From contig CAYVJA010000002.1 in NCBI GenBank assembly GCA_964451605.1, positions 34,925 through 98,924 on the forward strand: DNA of 64,000 nt, given 5' to 3'. The DNA is from JAQVSH01 sp964451605 (GTDB taxonomy: Bacteria; Bacteroidota; Bacteroidia; Bacteroidales; UBA4181). The notes beneath the pieces are model-generated. The model did no database searches. It saw nothing but the letters and a program-made list of their open reading frames with translations, and had not been told where the DNA came from. A program made the position numbers and the translations under genes. Below are positions 44,619 to 54,358 of the stretch, one piece after another. Every line of letters begins with the position of its first letter. Positions within the stretch are counted from its first letter, which is position 1.

Positions 44619-47600
44619 CCTCACCGGTTTCATCCAATACCCATAGCTCTGGTTGGCATAGGGGATCTGATACCGTTTCAACGGCCACGAACCCCAGCTG
44701 TCGATGCCCTGAACTCCGGTTTGCTGCAAATCGATATGTATATAGATCTCTTCCCGGGGAGTCAACTCTCCGGAATGGTACTGTTTCTTGTCGGTCTCAG
44801 GATCGAGATCGTCTATTGCATAGGGAAGAGCAGAACAGTTTAGCAATTCGTTGTCATATTCAAACTGCAAACCCTCTCCTTTGGTGTTGGTGACCCGAAA
44901 CCATCTGACATCCGATTTGTTCCCGCTCTCCTGGGGTCGGGCATAGGGGAAATATTGATCCTGAATGTTCTGTGAGTAGAGTCCTACCGTCGATCCGCTT
45001 TTCCGGTCCCAATAGCTTTCACCGGGTCCCCGGCCATACCAGGTAATTTGGTTGAGCGCTTTATTCACTTGCAGGTCATTTCCTACCCGCATCAGGAGCC
45101 TGTGGTTGCCCTTTACCGCTTCGAACCGATTCTCCACCTTCACCGCGCCGTCGGAATAGAGAGTGAATTGCTGTGTTACGGTGGCATCGCCGTTTGCCAG
45201 TTGTTTGCTGAAGCGAACCACAATCTGCTTCGGATCCTGATCTTCGACAGTTGCCGACAGTAACACCCCTTCCGAATAGGCGTTGCGCCACATCCGCATA
45301 TTCCGGTTGAATCCCGCCCCTATATCATTATCGGTAGGTGCCCGCCAGAAACCGGGTTGTGGCCCCTCCTGAATCAACTGCACCCCTTTCAGATGGTAAG
45401 CGGTGAGTAAGCCGCTTTTCAGGTTGAAGGTAATGGTGAAATCACGCCCCGACACTTCCAGTTTATCGCCGGTCGTTTTGCTTTTCATAGGGCTTTTGGC
45501 AACGGCCGGCTGCGAGCGAACCGGCTTAGAGAGCGCAAATTGTTCGTAAGCCACTGCATACCCGGTTTCAAGAAACGGTTCGGCCTCTTTCAGACAGCAA
45601 TGCAGATTCAGGAAATACTCCTTTTGCTCTTTTCGTTTGGTTTTGTAGGGAATCGCGAAGTTCTTTGTGGCCCCGGGTGCCATTGCGGCCAGATCTATAC
45701 TCCCCTTTTCAACGGGAACTCCATCCTCCAGTATCTCCCACCTAAGTTGGATATTGTCGAGCGTTCGGAAGAAATAGCCATTGGTTACCGAGATCTCTCC
45801 GTTTTGGTTCTGCTGTAATTTGATGTGCTGATATACTTTTTTCACCTCAACCGCCATGGGCGTAATACCCCGATAGGCCGTAACCACTCCCTTTACACAG
45901 AAATTGTTGTCGCTCAGATTTTCGTTGGTGGGCTCGTAGAGGGGAAAGTCCCCGCCGTAGGCCATAATGCGTTTCCCGTTTTTCAGGGTATCGATTGCCT
46001 GGTCAATCCATTCCCAGATAAAACCGCCCTGCAGGGCAGGATTGCTCTCAATAGCCTCCCAATATTCCTTGAAATTTCCCAGACTGTTTCCCATAATATG
46101 GGCATATTCGCTCATAATCATGGCTTTTTTCGGATCTCTCCGGCTGTAAGTAGGCAGCCATTCGGGCGAGGGATACTGAGGTACATAGAAATCGGTGTTG
46201 TAATCGTTTTCGGCCCGTTCGTATTGTACCGGACGGGTATCCTCCTTTTTCAGCCAATCGTAGGCTTCGTACATAACTGTACCGTTACCTGCCTCATTGC
46301 CTAACGACCAGGTTATCACAGAAGGATGATTTTTGTCTCTCTGGTACATGCGCTGAATTCGTTCAAGGTGGGGTACTCTCCACTTTTTGTTATTTGCCAG
46401 AGAAATGGCCAGGTCGTAGCCCAGGCCGTGCGACTCGATGTTGGCTTCGTCCACCACATAAAGTCCATACTCATCGCAGAGCTCCAGCCAGTAGGGGTCG
46501 GGAGGATAATGAGAGTGCCGCACCGCGTTAACATTGAGCTTCTTCATCATCTCCATATCTTTCCGCATATCTTCGCGGGTAATGGTATGCCCCTTGGTGG
46601 CGTTGTGTTCGTGCCGATTTACCCCCTTCAGAAATACCCGTTTCCCGTTAACCAACAGATTAGCGCCTTTAATCTCGACCGAGCGAAATCCCACCTTTAC
46701 GGGAACCACCTGAAGCACTTTGCCCTCTTTGTCTTTTAGTGTCAGGAAAAGCATGTACAGGTTGGGCAGTTCGGCCGACCAGACATAGACAGCCGGGATT
46801 TCGGTTCGAAAAGCAACTTTTGTATGGTAGTTTCCCAGTACACTCAGGTTGCCCTCTGTTTTGCCTGTCCATACCTGTTTGCCCGAGGGATCACGCAATT
46901 CGGCTTCTGCCGAAAAAAGATCGGGTGCAGAGTGATTGGTCTTTGTGTCAATTTTGTAGTTGAGAACCTCCAGATCGGCCTGCAGCAAGCCCCTTGAATA
47001 GCTGTCGTCTAATGTGGCCGCCACCTTGAAATCGCCTATCGACAGTTTCGGAACAGAATAGAGGAAGACATCGCGTTCGATGCCCGAGATTCTCCACATA
47101 TCCTGACACTCCAGATAACTGGCGTCGCTCCAGCGGTAAACCTGAAGTGCAACCAGATTCTCGCCCTCCACAATCCATGGGGTAATATCGAATTCTGCAG
47201 CCAGCTTACTATCCTCGCTATAGCCCACCTTGTGGCCGTTCACCCAGATAAAGAAAGCCGACTTCACCGCGCCCAGATGAATAAAAACCTGTCGGCCATT
47301 CCAACCTTCCGGAAGAGTAAATCTCTTCCGGTACGATCCTACCGGATTGTAATCGGCAGGAATATCGTAAGGCGGATTCAGCTGCGCATATCTTTTTGCA
47401 TGTCCGGTAAACTCGTACGGCTGATTCACATAGATAGGCACACCATATCCGTTCAGCTCCCAGTTGGCCGGTACCGCCAAAAGATTCCACCCGCTGTCAT
47501 CGAAAGAGGGGAGATAGAAATCGGTTGGCCGTTTTTGCGGATTAGCCACCCAATGGAATTTCCAGGGCCCGTTTAGAGAGTGAAAATAGGCCGATTGCTC

Positions 47601-47810
47601 CCTCTTGCCCGCCTCCGCCAATGCGAGACTCTCATAGCCAAACGAATGCGCCTTCATCGGAGCCCGCCCCCAGGAAACCACCTCCGGATTCAACAACTCC
47701 TCCGGCAAAGCCAGTTCCCCCTGAACTGCCTGCGCCTGAGCGAGATACTGCACCCCGCAAAGCATAAAAAATAATTCAAACACCAGAAAACAACCCAAGA
47801 TCTTCTTCAT
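44616..47810 (-). CDS. Beta-galactosidase-type glycoside hydrolase, GH2
   Basis: About 1064 aa with a signal peptide (MKKILGCFLVFELFFMLCGV...). Full LacZ-like architecture: sugar-binding domain (RYAQLNPPYDIPADYNPVGS), two immunoglobulin-like domains around a TIM barrel, and a Bgal small-chain C-terminus (ITWYGRGPGESYWDRKSG). The catalytic acid is Glu in WSLGNEAGNG and the nucleophile is Glu in MSEYAHIMGNS. Substrate is a beta-galactoside; it could trim galactose from host glycans. ATG 47810 is preferred over the MDD start 9 nt upstream. The stop TAA touches repeat R6. Confidence 0.93.
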   Translation of the reverse strand: MKKILGCFLVFELFFMLCGVQYLAQAQAVQGELALPEELLNPEVVSWGRAPMKAHSFGYESLALAEAGKREQSAYFHSLNGPWKFHWVANPQKRPTDFYLPSFDDSGWNLLAVPANWELNGYGVPIYVNQPYEFTGHAKRYAQLNPPYDIPADYNPVGSYRKRFTLPEGWNGRQVFIHLGAVKSAFFIWVNGHKVGYSEDSKLAAEFDITPWIVEGENLVALQVYRWSDASYLECQDMWRISGIERDVFLYSVPKLSIGDFKVAATLDDSYSRGLLQADLEVLNYKIDTKTNHSAPDLFSAEAELRDPSGKQVWTGKTEGNLSVLGNYHTKVAFRTEIPAVYVWSAELPNLYMLFLTLKDKEGKVLQVVPVKVGFRSVEIKGANLLVNGKRVFLKGVNRHEHNATKGHTITREDMRKDMEMMKKLNVNAVRHSHYPPDPYWLELCDEYGLYVVDEANIESHGLGYDLAISLANNKKWRVPHLERIQRMYQRDKNHPSVITWSLGNEAGNGTVMYEAYDWLKKEDTRPVQYERAENDYNTDFYVPQYPSPEWLPTYSRRDPKKAMIMSEYAHIMGNSLGNFKEYWEAIESNPALQGGFIWEWIDQAIDTLKNGKRIMAYGGDFPLYEPTNENLSDNNFCVKGVVTAYRGITPMAVEVKKVYQHIKLQQNQNGEISVTNGYFFRTLDNIQLRWEILEDGVPVEKGSIDLAAMAPGATKNFAIPYKTKRKEQKEYFLNLHCCLKEAEPFLETGYAVAYEQFALSKPVRSQPAVAKSPMKSKTTGDKLEVSGRDFTITFNLKSGLLTAYHLKGVQLIQEGPQPGFWRAPTDNDIGAGFNRNMRMWRNAYSEGVLLSATVEDQDPKQIVVRFSKQLANGDATVTQQFTLYSDGAVKVENRFEAVKGNHRLLMRVGNDLQVNKALNQITWYGRGPGESYWDRKSGSTVGLYSQNIQDQYFPYARPQESGNKSDVRWFRVTNTKGEGLQFEYDNELLNCSALPYAIDDLDPETDKKQYHSGELTPREEIYIHIDLQQTGVQGIDSWGSWPLKRYQIPYANQSYGYWMKPVR

Positions 47811-47879
47811 ATCATCCACGCAATTATCGGCGCATTCGCACCTTTCGGTTAATAAGAGAAAGATACGAAGATTCCCTCA

Positions 47880-48003
47880 ATGGTTAACTCTCAATGGTGA
47901 ATGGTTAATTAATGCTCTAATGCTTCAAAGTGCTAATGCACTAGAGCACTAGAGCACTAGAGCATTAGAGCACTAGAGCATTAGAGCATTGCGCGCAGCG
48001 CAT
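47880..48003. repeat. Mosaic octamer/heptamer repeat locus R7
   Basis: In the divergent region between GH2 and gltX. Heptamers ATGGTTA, ACTCTCA, ATGGTGA, ATGGTTA (47880-47907) are followed by ATTA and ten octamers in perfect register from 47912 to 47991. These start ATGCTCTA, ATGCTTCA and switch to the reverse-complement form GAGCACTA/GAGCATTA, then GCGCGCAGCGC. Its right edge overlaps the gltX promoter. Confidence 0.88.
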
Positions 48004-48020
48004 CAAATTTTCTATCTTTG
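47988..48020 (+). promoter_or_regulatory. Bacteroidota-type promoter for gltX, -33 box inside repeat R7
   Basis: ATTG (47988-47991) is the end of the last octamer of R7. After 21 nt comes TATCTTTG (48013-48020), and the ATG is at 48043. Confidence 0.6.
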
Positions 48021-48042
48021 CCCCCACAATAATCGTTTCACT

Positions 48043-49575
48043 ATGAGTAACCGTCGAGTTCGTGTCCGTTTTGCCCCGAGTCCTACAGGGCCTTTGCATA
48101 TTGGAGGGGTTCGCACTGCCCTTTTTAATTACTTTTTCGCCAAGCAGCAGGGTGGCGATTTTCTCCTGCGTATAGAAGATACTGATTCGCAGCGATTTGT
48201 TCCCGGTGCAGAGGACTACATTATGGAGTCTTTGCGTTGGTGCGGCATTCGGGTCGATGAGGGAGTCGCCGAGGGTGGACCTCACGCTCCGTACCGTCAG
48301 AGCGAACGAAGAGCCATTTATCGGCAATATGCCGACCAGCTGGTGGCTTCGGGTCATGCCTACTATGCCTTTGATACTCCGGAGAAGCTGGATGCTCTTC
48401 GGAAAGAGGCCGAGGCATCGGGAGGGGCTTTTACCTACAACTGGCAGGTTCGTGACCGGATGGAAACCTCGCTTTCCCTTTCGCCTGAGGAGGTGCAGAA
48501 CCGCATTGCGCAGGGCGATCCCTGGGTAATCCGTTTTAAAATGGCCGAGAACGAAGAGGTGGTGATGCACGATCTGATTCGGGGCGAAGTGGTGGTGAAT
48601 AGCGGGACGCTCGATGACAAAGTTCTTTATAAAAGTGCCGATCTATTGCCCACTTACCATCTTGCCAACGTTACCGACGATTACCTGATGGAGATTTCGC
48701 ATGTAATCCGCGGAGAAGAGTGGCTGCCCTCGTTACCCCTTCATGTTTTACTCTATCGTGCGTTTGGCTGGGAGGATAAAATGCCTCAGTTTGCCCATCT
48801 GCCTCTGCTGTTGAAGCCCGCCGGAAACGGAAAACTGAGTAAACGCGACGGCGATAAGATGGGCTTCCCTGTCTTCCCTTTGCAGTGGCGTTCGGCCGAA
48901 GGGGAGGTTTCTATGGGCTATCGCGAGGAGGGTTATTTCCCCGAGGCATTTGTGAATCTTCTGGCTTTGTTGGGTTGGAATCCGGGTACTGAGCAGGAGA
49001 TTTTCAGTATGGAGGAGTTGATTTCCCTCTTCTCGCTGGAGCGTGTCAATAAGTCGGGGGCCCGGTTCGATCCTGTAAAAGCCAAATGGTTCAACCATCA
49101 ATACCTTCAGCAAAAGAGTAATGCCGAGGTGGCTCAATGCTATTTGAAGTTACTCCGCGAGAAAGGAATTTCCGATTCGCCCCTTCGGGTAGAACAGATT
49201 GTAGCGCTTATGAAGGAGAGGGTCAACTTTGTGCAGGAAATCTGGGAAAAGTCCTCCTTCTTTTACGAGGAGCCGGCTGTATACGATAGTGCCTCGGTCC
49301 AGAAGTTCTGGAAAGAGGAGACCCCTGCCATCATGCAGGAGGTGCTTCTCCTTCTGGCAAAACTCGATGCTTTTACCTGTCAGTCCATAGAAGAGGCGCT
49401 GGTTGCCTTTATTCAGGAGCGAGGGTATGGAATGGGTAAGGTGATGAATGCCATTCGGCTCTCCCTTATCGGGGTTGCCAATGGTCCCGGCGTGGCAGAA
49501 ATTGCCGAGATCTTAGGGAAGGAGTCTGCGTTGGCCCGTATCCGAAAGGCTGTTGCTGAGATTGCTGCCCGGTAG
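48043..49575 (+). CDS. gltX: Glutamyl-tRNA synthetase
   Basis: 510 aa from ATG 48043 (MSNRRVRVRFAPSPTG). HIGH motif PSPTGPLHIGGVRTA and KMSKS-type KLSKRDGDKM, typical of bacterial GluRS. It charges tRNA-Glu; both tRNA-Glu genes of this window lie within 4 kb on either side. The start is chosen by the known N-terminus and the promoter at 47988-48020. Confidence 0.97.
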   Translation: MSNRRVRVRFAPSPTGPLHIGGVRTALFNYFFAKQQGGDFLLRIEDTDSQRFVPGAEDYIMESLRWCGIRVDEGVAEGGPHAPYRQSERRAIYRQYADQLVASGHAYYAFDTPEKLDALRKEAEASGGAFTYNWQVRDRMETSLSLSPEEVQNRIAQGDPWVIRFKMAENEEVVMHDLIRGEVVVNSGTLDDKVLYKSADLLPTYHLANVTDDYLMEISHVIRGEEWLPSLPLHVLLYRAFGWEDKMPQFAHLPLLLKPAGNGKLSKRDGDKMGFPVFPLQWRSAEGEVSMGYREEGYFPEAFVNLLALLGWNPGTEQEIFSMEELISLFSLERVNKSGARFDPVKAKWFNHQYLQQKSNAEVAQCYLKLLREKGISDSPLRVEQIVALMKERVNFVQEIWEKSSFFYEEPAVYDSASVQKFWKEETPAIMQEVLLLLAKLDAFTCQSIEEALVAFIQERGYGMGKVMNAIRLSLIGVANGPGVAEIAEILGKESALARIRKAVAEIAAR

Positions 49576-49677
49576 CAGGAGAATCTTGCAGGATTTTTTA
49601 TTTTCTACAGGCTTCGTTATAGCGATTGTCGGATTTTTTATACTTTTGTAACCGAAATCCGGTTAGCGGTTCGTTGC

Positions 49678-49749
49678 GGCGCATTCTTCTAACGGTTAGG
49701 AAGTCAGATTCTCATTCTGAAAATAGCAGTTCGATTCTGCTATGCGCTA
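49678..49749 (+). tRNA. tRNA-Glu (CTC)
   Basis: 72 nt. Acceptor GGCGCAT/ATGCGCT (G1-T72 wobble), D stem TTCT/GGAA, anticodon arm TCAGA-TTCTCAT-TCTGA (anticodon CTC), T arm AGCAG-TTCGATT-CTGCT, discriminator A, no encoded CCA. A TACTTTTG box at 49641-49648 is a probable -7 element. Confidence 0.9.
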
Positions 49750-49751
49750 CT

Positions 49752-49780
49752 AACGCCTCCTTATTGGAGGCGTTTTTTTT
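49752..49780 (+). terminator. Rho-independent terminator of tRNA-Glu (CTC)
   Basis: Stem AACGCCTCC (49752-49760) / GGAGGCGTT (49766-49774), loop TTATT, then a T run to 49780. Confidence 0.9.
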
Positions 49781-49856
49781 CTTTTTACTCGGTTTGCGAT
49801 ACTCCGAAGGGCCTGATGGTAAGTAAACCTGCAGTTTTATTAACTTTGCAGCGCTA

Positions 49857-52316
49857 ATGAGATCAATGATGCCAAGGTTTCTGCTATTCATACTTCTTTT
49901 TTTCTCTCTCATACAGCCCGGATATGGTCAGAAACTGCAGCTTTACGGTAAAGTAACTGAAAAAGCTGAAAAGGGGCCACTTCCCTATGCTACTGTTCGT
50001 CTTCGCGATACGCTTGTGGGTACAGTTACCACGGTCGATGGAAATTATCGGCTGAATGCCGACATCTCCGAAGCTGTACTGGAAGTCTCGATGGTGGGGT
50101 TCGAAAAGCAGAGTATTGAGGTTAAAGGCACCGGCCAACCGCAAAAGCTGGATTTTGTCTTAACGGAAGAGCTTTTTTCGCTCGACGAGGTGGTGGTCCG
50201 GCCCGGCGAACGCGCCAATATGATTATGCGCAATCTGGTGGCCAATAAGGCGGTCAATAACCATGCCCTCTTTCCCGACTGGGTTAGCCGGATCTATAGT
50301 AAGATTGAGATTGACCTGAAAAACGTGAAGCGACCCGAACGAGAGAAGGGAATCTGGAAACAGATAGACTTTGTGTTCGACTATATCGATACGCTCGATA
50401 CCGATGGAAAGACCTTTTTGCCGGTATTCATAACCGAAACGGTTTCCGATCTCTATCATCTCCAAGATGGGAAGGTTCACGAAAAGATTGTGGCCAGTAA
50501 GGCTTCGGGCATGCAGACAGGTATGGTAACAGAGTTTACCGGTCAACTCTATACCAATCCCGATCCGTATAGTAATTACTTCGAGTTGTCGGACGTGACA
50601 CTCATTTCCCCACTACACGACGCGGGTACAACCTTCTATCGTTATTCGCTCAGAGACAGCTCAATGGTCGATGGGCTTAAGGTGTTCGAAATTGCTTTCT
50701 ATCCCAGGCAGAAGATGGATCCCACTTTTAAGGGCAAGGTTTGGGTGGCTGATTCTACGTATGCAGTAACCCGCATTGAAATGCGTCTTTCTGAGTTGGC
50801 AAATGTCAACTTTTTGCGCGATCTGGTGTTCGAGCGAAACTATACCCATCAGAATGACCTCTGGATTCCTGCCGATGAAGCGCTTTGGATCGATTTTAAT
50901 CTCCAGAAGAAGAAAGAGGGGAAGCTGATAGGTCTGATTGGTCGAAAAAGTACCGTATACAAGGATTTTACCTTTGCGCCAACGCCCAAGGCCATTACAA
51001 AACAGCAGAAGAATATCTCGCTTTCCGCCACAGCCCATCAATACGACGATTCGGCCTGGGATTCTATTCGTCCCATAGGGCTTCAGGAACGTGAGGCAGC
51101 TATCTATGGCATGGTCGACTCGCTGAAGAATATTCCGGTTGTAAAAACGGTTTTCGATTACATTGAGATGTTTTTCTTTGGGTATAAGGAGTTTAATAAG
51201 TTTGAAATAGGGCCGTATTACTATATGTTGAGCTCTAATCAAATTGAGGGAACCCGTTTTCGGCTGGGTGGGCGTACAACCCCTTCATTTCATGAGAAGC
51301 TCCGTTTTAATGGATACATGGCTTATGGAATCAAGGATGAAGATGTAAAATACAGCGGGGGGGTTGAGTATTTTTTCCGCAAGGATCGGCGGTTTTCTGT
51401 CGAGGCACAGTATGAACACGATTATCAGTTGTTGGGCCGAAGTGCCAATGCGTTGATGGAAGACAATATCCTGACCTCTGTTTTGAGTAAGGAGCCGATG
51501 TCGAAACTCAATATGATAGACCGATTTACGCTTCGTTCTGATAAGGAGTGGGGTGGGCCGCTTTCAAATTATTTAGTCTTCAAATACGAAGATATCCACA
51601 GTAGTCTATATGTTCCTTTCTTCGACAAACAGTACCAGAGAGTCCCTTCCATTTCGAATGCCGAATTGTCTTTCAATACACGTTTGGCTTTCGGTGAGCA
51701 GTGGGTTTTGGGCAATTATGAGAAGACCCGCTTCGGAAGCCGATATCCCATTATTCAGCTGGAAACAGCTTTTGGCCTTAAGGGAATTGCCGAGAGTAAC
51801 TACTCTTATTTTACACTCAATTTGAATCTGACAGACCGACTCCATTTTAATCCTTTAGGCTACACCTCCTATCGGATTCAGGCAGGCAGAATCTGGGGTG
51901 ATATCCCATTTCCTCTGTTAAGAATTCATGAGGGTAATGAGACCTATGCATACGATAGTCAGGCGTTTAATCTGATGAACTACCAGGAACGGGTAAGTGA
52001 CAAGTATCTGTTGCTGGTGGCCGAGCAGCATTTTCAGGGGTTTTTCTTTAACAGGATTCCCCTGTTACGTCGATTGAAATGGCGGGAGGTCATCGGGGGG
52101 CGTTGTCTCTTTTCTGATCTGGGTGATTCAGGGCACGATGAGTTGCTCTTTACTCCGGGGATGCAATCTTCGTCGGGGAGGCCCTATGCCGAGTTGAATG
52201 CGGGAATTGAAAACATCTTCAAACTGGTCAGGGTCGATGCAGTATGGCGCCTTACCGACAATGAAGTTCCGCACGATCCTTTCTCGCTCTTCCTCTCTTT
52301 ACAATTCTCTCTCTAG
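49857..52316 (+). CDS. DUF5686 outer-membrane protein with carboxypeptidase-like regulatory domain
   Basis: 819 aa. The signal peptide begins MMPRFLLFILLFFSLIQPGY, so the true start may be the third or second Met from 49857. Residues about 30-110 form the CarboxypepD_reg-like beta-sandwich (YGKVTEKAEKGPLPYATVRL, SMVGFEKQSI). The rest is a DUF5686 region ending as a beta-barrel with a terminal aromatic FSLFLSLQFSL. Common in Bacteroidota, function unknown, probably outer membrane. A TAACTTTG box is at 49841-49848. Confidence 0.85.
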   Translation: MRSMMPRFLLFILLFFSLIQPGYGQKLQLYGKVTEKAEKGPLPYATVRLRDTLVGTVTTVDGNYRLNADISEAVLEVSMVGFEKQSIEVKGTGQPQKLDFVLTEELFSLDEVVVRPGERANMIMRNLVANKAVNNHALFPDWVSRIYSKIEIDLKNVKRPEREKGIWKQIDFVFDYIDTLDTDGKTFLPVFITETVSDLYHLQDGKVHEKIVASKASGMQTGMVTEFTGQLYTNPDPYSNYFELSDVTLISPLHDAGTTFYRYSLRDSSMVDGLKVFEIAFYPRQKMDPTFKGKVWVADSTYAVTRIEMRLSELANVNFLRDLVFERNYTHQNDLWIPADEALWIDFNLQKKKEGKLIGLIGRKSTVYKDFTFAPTPKAITKQQKNISLSATAHQYDDSAWDSIRPIGLQEREAAIYGMVDSLKNIPVVKTVFDYIEMFFFGYKEFNKFEIGPYYYMLSSNQIEGTRFRLGGRTTPSFHEKLRFNGYMAYGIKDEDVKYSGGVEYFFRKDRRFSVEAQYEHDYQLLGRSANALMEDNILTSVLSKEPMSKLNMIDRFTLRSDKEWGGPLSNYLVFKYEDIHSSLYVPFFDKQYQRVPSISNAELSFNTRLAFGEQWVLGNYEKTRFGSRYPIIQLETAFGLKGIAESNYSYFTLNLNLTDRLHFNPLGYTSYRIQAGRIWGDIPFPLLRIHEGNETYAYDSQAFNLMNYQERVSDKYLLLVAEQHFQGFFFNRIPLLRRLKWREVIGGRCLFSDLGDSGHDELLFTPGMQSSSGRPYAELNAGIENIFKLVRVDAVWRLTDNEVPHDPFSLFLSLQFSL

Positions 52317-52477
52317 TTTCCCGGAGTCTCGTTTTGCCAGGCACACTATGGGCAGATATTGCGCCAATAGTGGCTAGCGCTCAACAATTAAAGCAAAATT
52401 ATGAGGCTGTTACGGGGCAATTGTGTAAATTTGCGCTCCCTCAGTAAGCGTAAACGATCAACTATAATATAAAGTAT

Positions 52478-54316
52478 ATGTCGGAAAAAAAACTCTTTAC
52501 CGAATTTCCCCCTGTCCCGACCGAACAATGGGAAGAAACCATTAAGGCCGATCTTAAGGGCGCGGATTATGAGAAGAAGCTGGTTTGGAGAACCGGCGAA
52601 GGTTTCAACGTGAAACCCTATTACCGGGCTGAAGATTTGCAAAATCTCTCCTACCTGAATGTTTTACCCGGCGAGTTTCCTTTTGTTCGCGGCAATAAGA
52701 AAGGGCAAAATCTCTGGGAAATTCGTCAGGAGGTGAAGGTCTCTTCAGCAAAGGAGGCCAATGCCACGGCACTTGATGCACTGGCCAAAGGTGTGGATGC
52801 TGTTGGGTTTACTATTTCGCCCAAATCGAAGGCAACGGAGATGGACCTGGATCAACTTCTGAAGGGTATCGATCTCTCGAAGCAACCTCTCTATTTTGAA
52901 GCAGGGGTTAACTCGGCCGCTATTCTGGAATATCTGGCTGCCAACGGTGCCGTTAAAGGGGGTGTCTTTTTTGATCCCTGTGGCCGTCTGGCTTGCAGCG
53001 GAACCTACTTCGGGCAGAAGAGCTTTCCCCGGCAGATGCTTGTCGAACTGATTTCCGCATCGGAATCGATGGCAGAATGCAGGGTGATCGGAGTGGACGG
53101 ATCGCTCTTTCAGAATGCCGGAGCCACCCTGGTTCAGGAGTTGGCATTTTCGCTGGCTGCCGGTAACGAATACCTTACGCAGCTTACTGAAGCCGGGTTC
53201 GATGCTGCCAAAGTGGCTCAGAAGATGGCCTTCCGGTTTGCGATCGGCCCGAATTACTTCATGGAGATGGCCAAGTTCAGAGCAGCCCGTTTGTTGTGGG
53301 CCCGGATTGTAGATGCCTGGAAACCCGGTTCCGGAAGTTCGGCGGCTATGTATATTCATGGGGTAACGGCCAGCTGGAATATGACGCAGTACGATGCGCA
53401 CGTGAATATGTTGCGTACCACCACCGAGGCCATGTCGGCAGCGTTGGCAGGAGTCGATGCAATCTCAGTTCTGCCTTTCGATGCAGCTTTTAAAGTATCG
53501 GATCGTTTTTCGGAAAGGATTGCCCGGAATCAACAAATTGTGTTGAAGGAGGAGGCCTGGCTGGATAAGGTAGCCGATCCTGCCGCCGGTTCGTACTATA
53601 TTGAAAACCTCACGCATTCGATGGTTGAGGCAGCATGGCCGCTTTTCTGCAAGATTGATGAGATGGGAGGATTTCTGGCTGCTCTTACTTCCGGGTTTAT
53701 TCAGCAACAGGTCGGGGAGTCGGCTGCCGGTAAGCGGGATGCGCTGGCCAAACGTAAAGCGATTCTTCTGGGAACCAACCAATATGCAAATACCGGCGAA
53801 ACCCTGCTTTCGAGATTGGAGATGCCTGCCATCGGAGTTTGCTGCACCTTTAGCGAAGAAGCGCTGGTTAAGCCGATTCAGCCCTTCCGTCTGGCCGAAT
53901 CGTTCGAGGCACTCCGCCTGAAAACAGAACGTTCGGGGAAAAAGCCGAAAGTTTTCTTACTGACCATAGGAAATCTGGCAATGCGAAAAGCACGTGCCGG
54001 ATTCTCGCTCAATTTCTTTGCTGTTGCCGGTTTCGAAATCATAGATAATAATGGTTTCGAAACAATCAATGAGGGTGTTGAAGCGGCTGTTAAGGCGGGT
54101 GCCGATATCGTGGTGCTCTGTAGCAGCGACGACGAATATGCCACCTATGCCCCTCAGGCCGTTGAGGCTCTTCGGGGGAAAGCGCTCTTTGTGCTTGCCG
54201 GATATCCGAAGGAGCAGGTAGAAACGCTGAAGGCTGCCGGCGTAGAGAACTTTATTTTTGCCGGACAGAATGTCCTGAGCGCTCTCGAATCATTCCAATC
54301 GAAGCTTGGGCTTTAA
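52478..54316 (+). CDS. mutA: Methylmalonyl-CoA mutase small subunit
   Basis: 612 aa. Mutase fold without the complete B12 His (the C-terminal domain has ADIVVLCSSDDEY but no DxHxxG), as expected for the non-catalytic beta subunit. It pairs with MutB to interconvert succinyl-CoA and methylmalonyl-CoA in propionate formation. A TAAATTTG box at 52426-52433 may be the -7 element. mutB follows 42 nt later. Confidence 0.95.
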   Translation: MSEKKLFTEFPPVPTEQWEETIKADLKGADYEKKLVWRTGEGFNVKPYYRAEDLQNLSYLNVLPGEFPFVRGNKKGQNLWEIRQEVKVSSAKEANATALDALAKGVDAVGFTISPKSKATEMDLDQLLKGIDLSKQPLYFEAGVNSAAILEYLAANGAVKGGVFFDPCGRLACSGTYFGQKSFPRQMLVELISASESMAECRVIGVDGSLFQNAGATLVQELAFSLAAGNEYLTQLTEAGFDAAKVAQKMAFRFAIGPNYFMEMAKFRAARLLWARIVDAWKPGSGSSAAMYIHGVTASWNMTQYDAHVNMLRTTTEAMSAALAGVDAISVLPFDAAFKVSDRFSERIARNQQIVLKEEAWLDKVADPAAGSYYIENLTHSMVEAAWPLFCKIDEMGGFLAALTSGFIQQQVGESAAGKRDALAKRKAILLGTNQYANTGETLLSRLEMPAIGVCCTFSEEALVKPIQPFRLAESFEALRLKTERSGKKPKVFLLTIGNLAMRKARAGFSLNFFAVAGFEIIDNNGFETINEGVEAAVKAGADIVVLCSSDDEYATYAPQAVEALRGKALFVLAGYPKEQVETLKAAGVENFIFAGQNVLSALESFQSKLGL

Positions 54317-54358
54317 TTTCCGGCAGGCTTTAGAATATACCCTTTAAATTATATCCGA

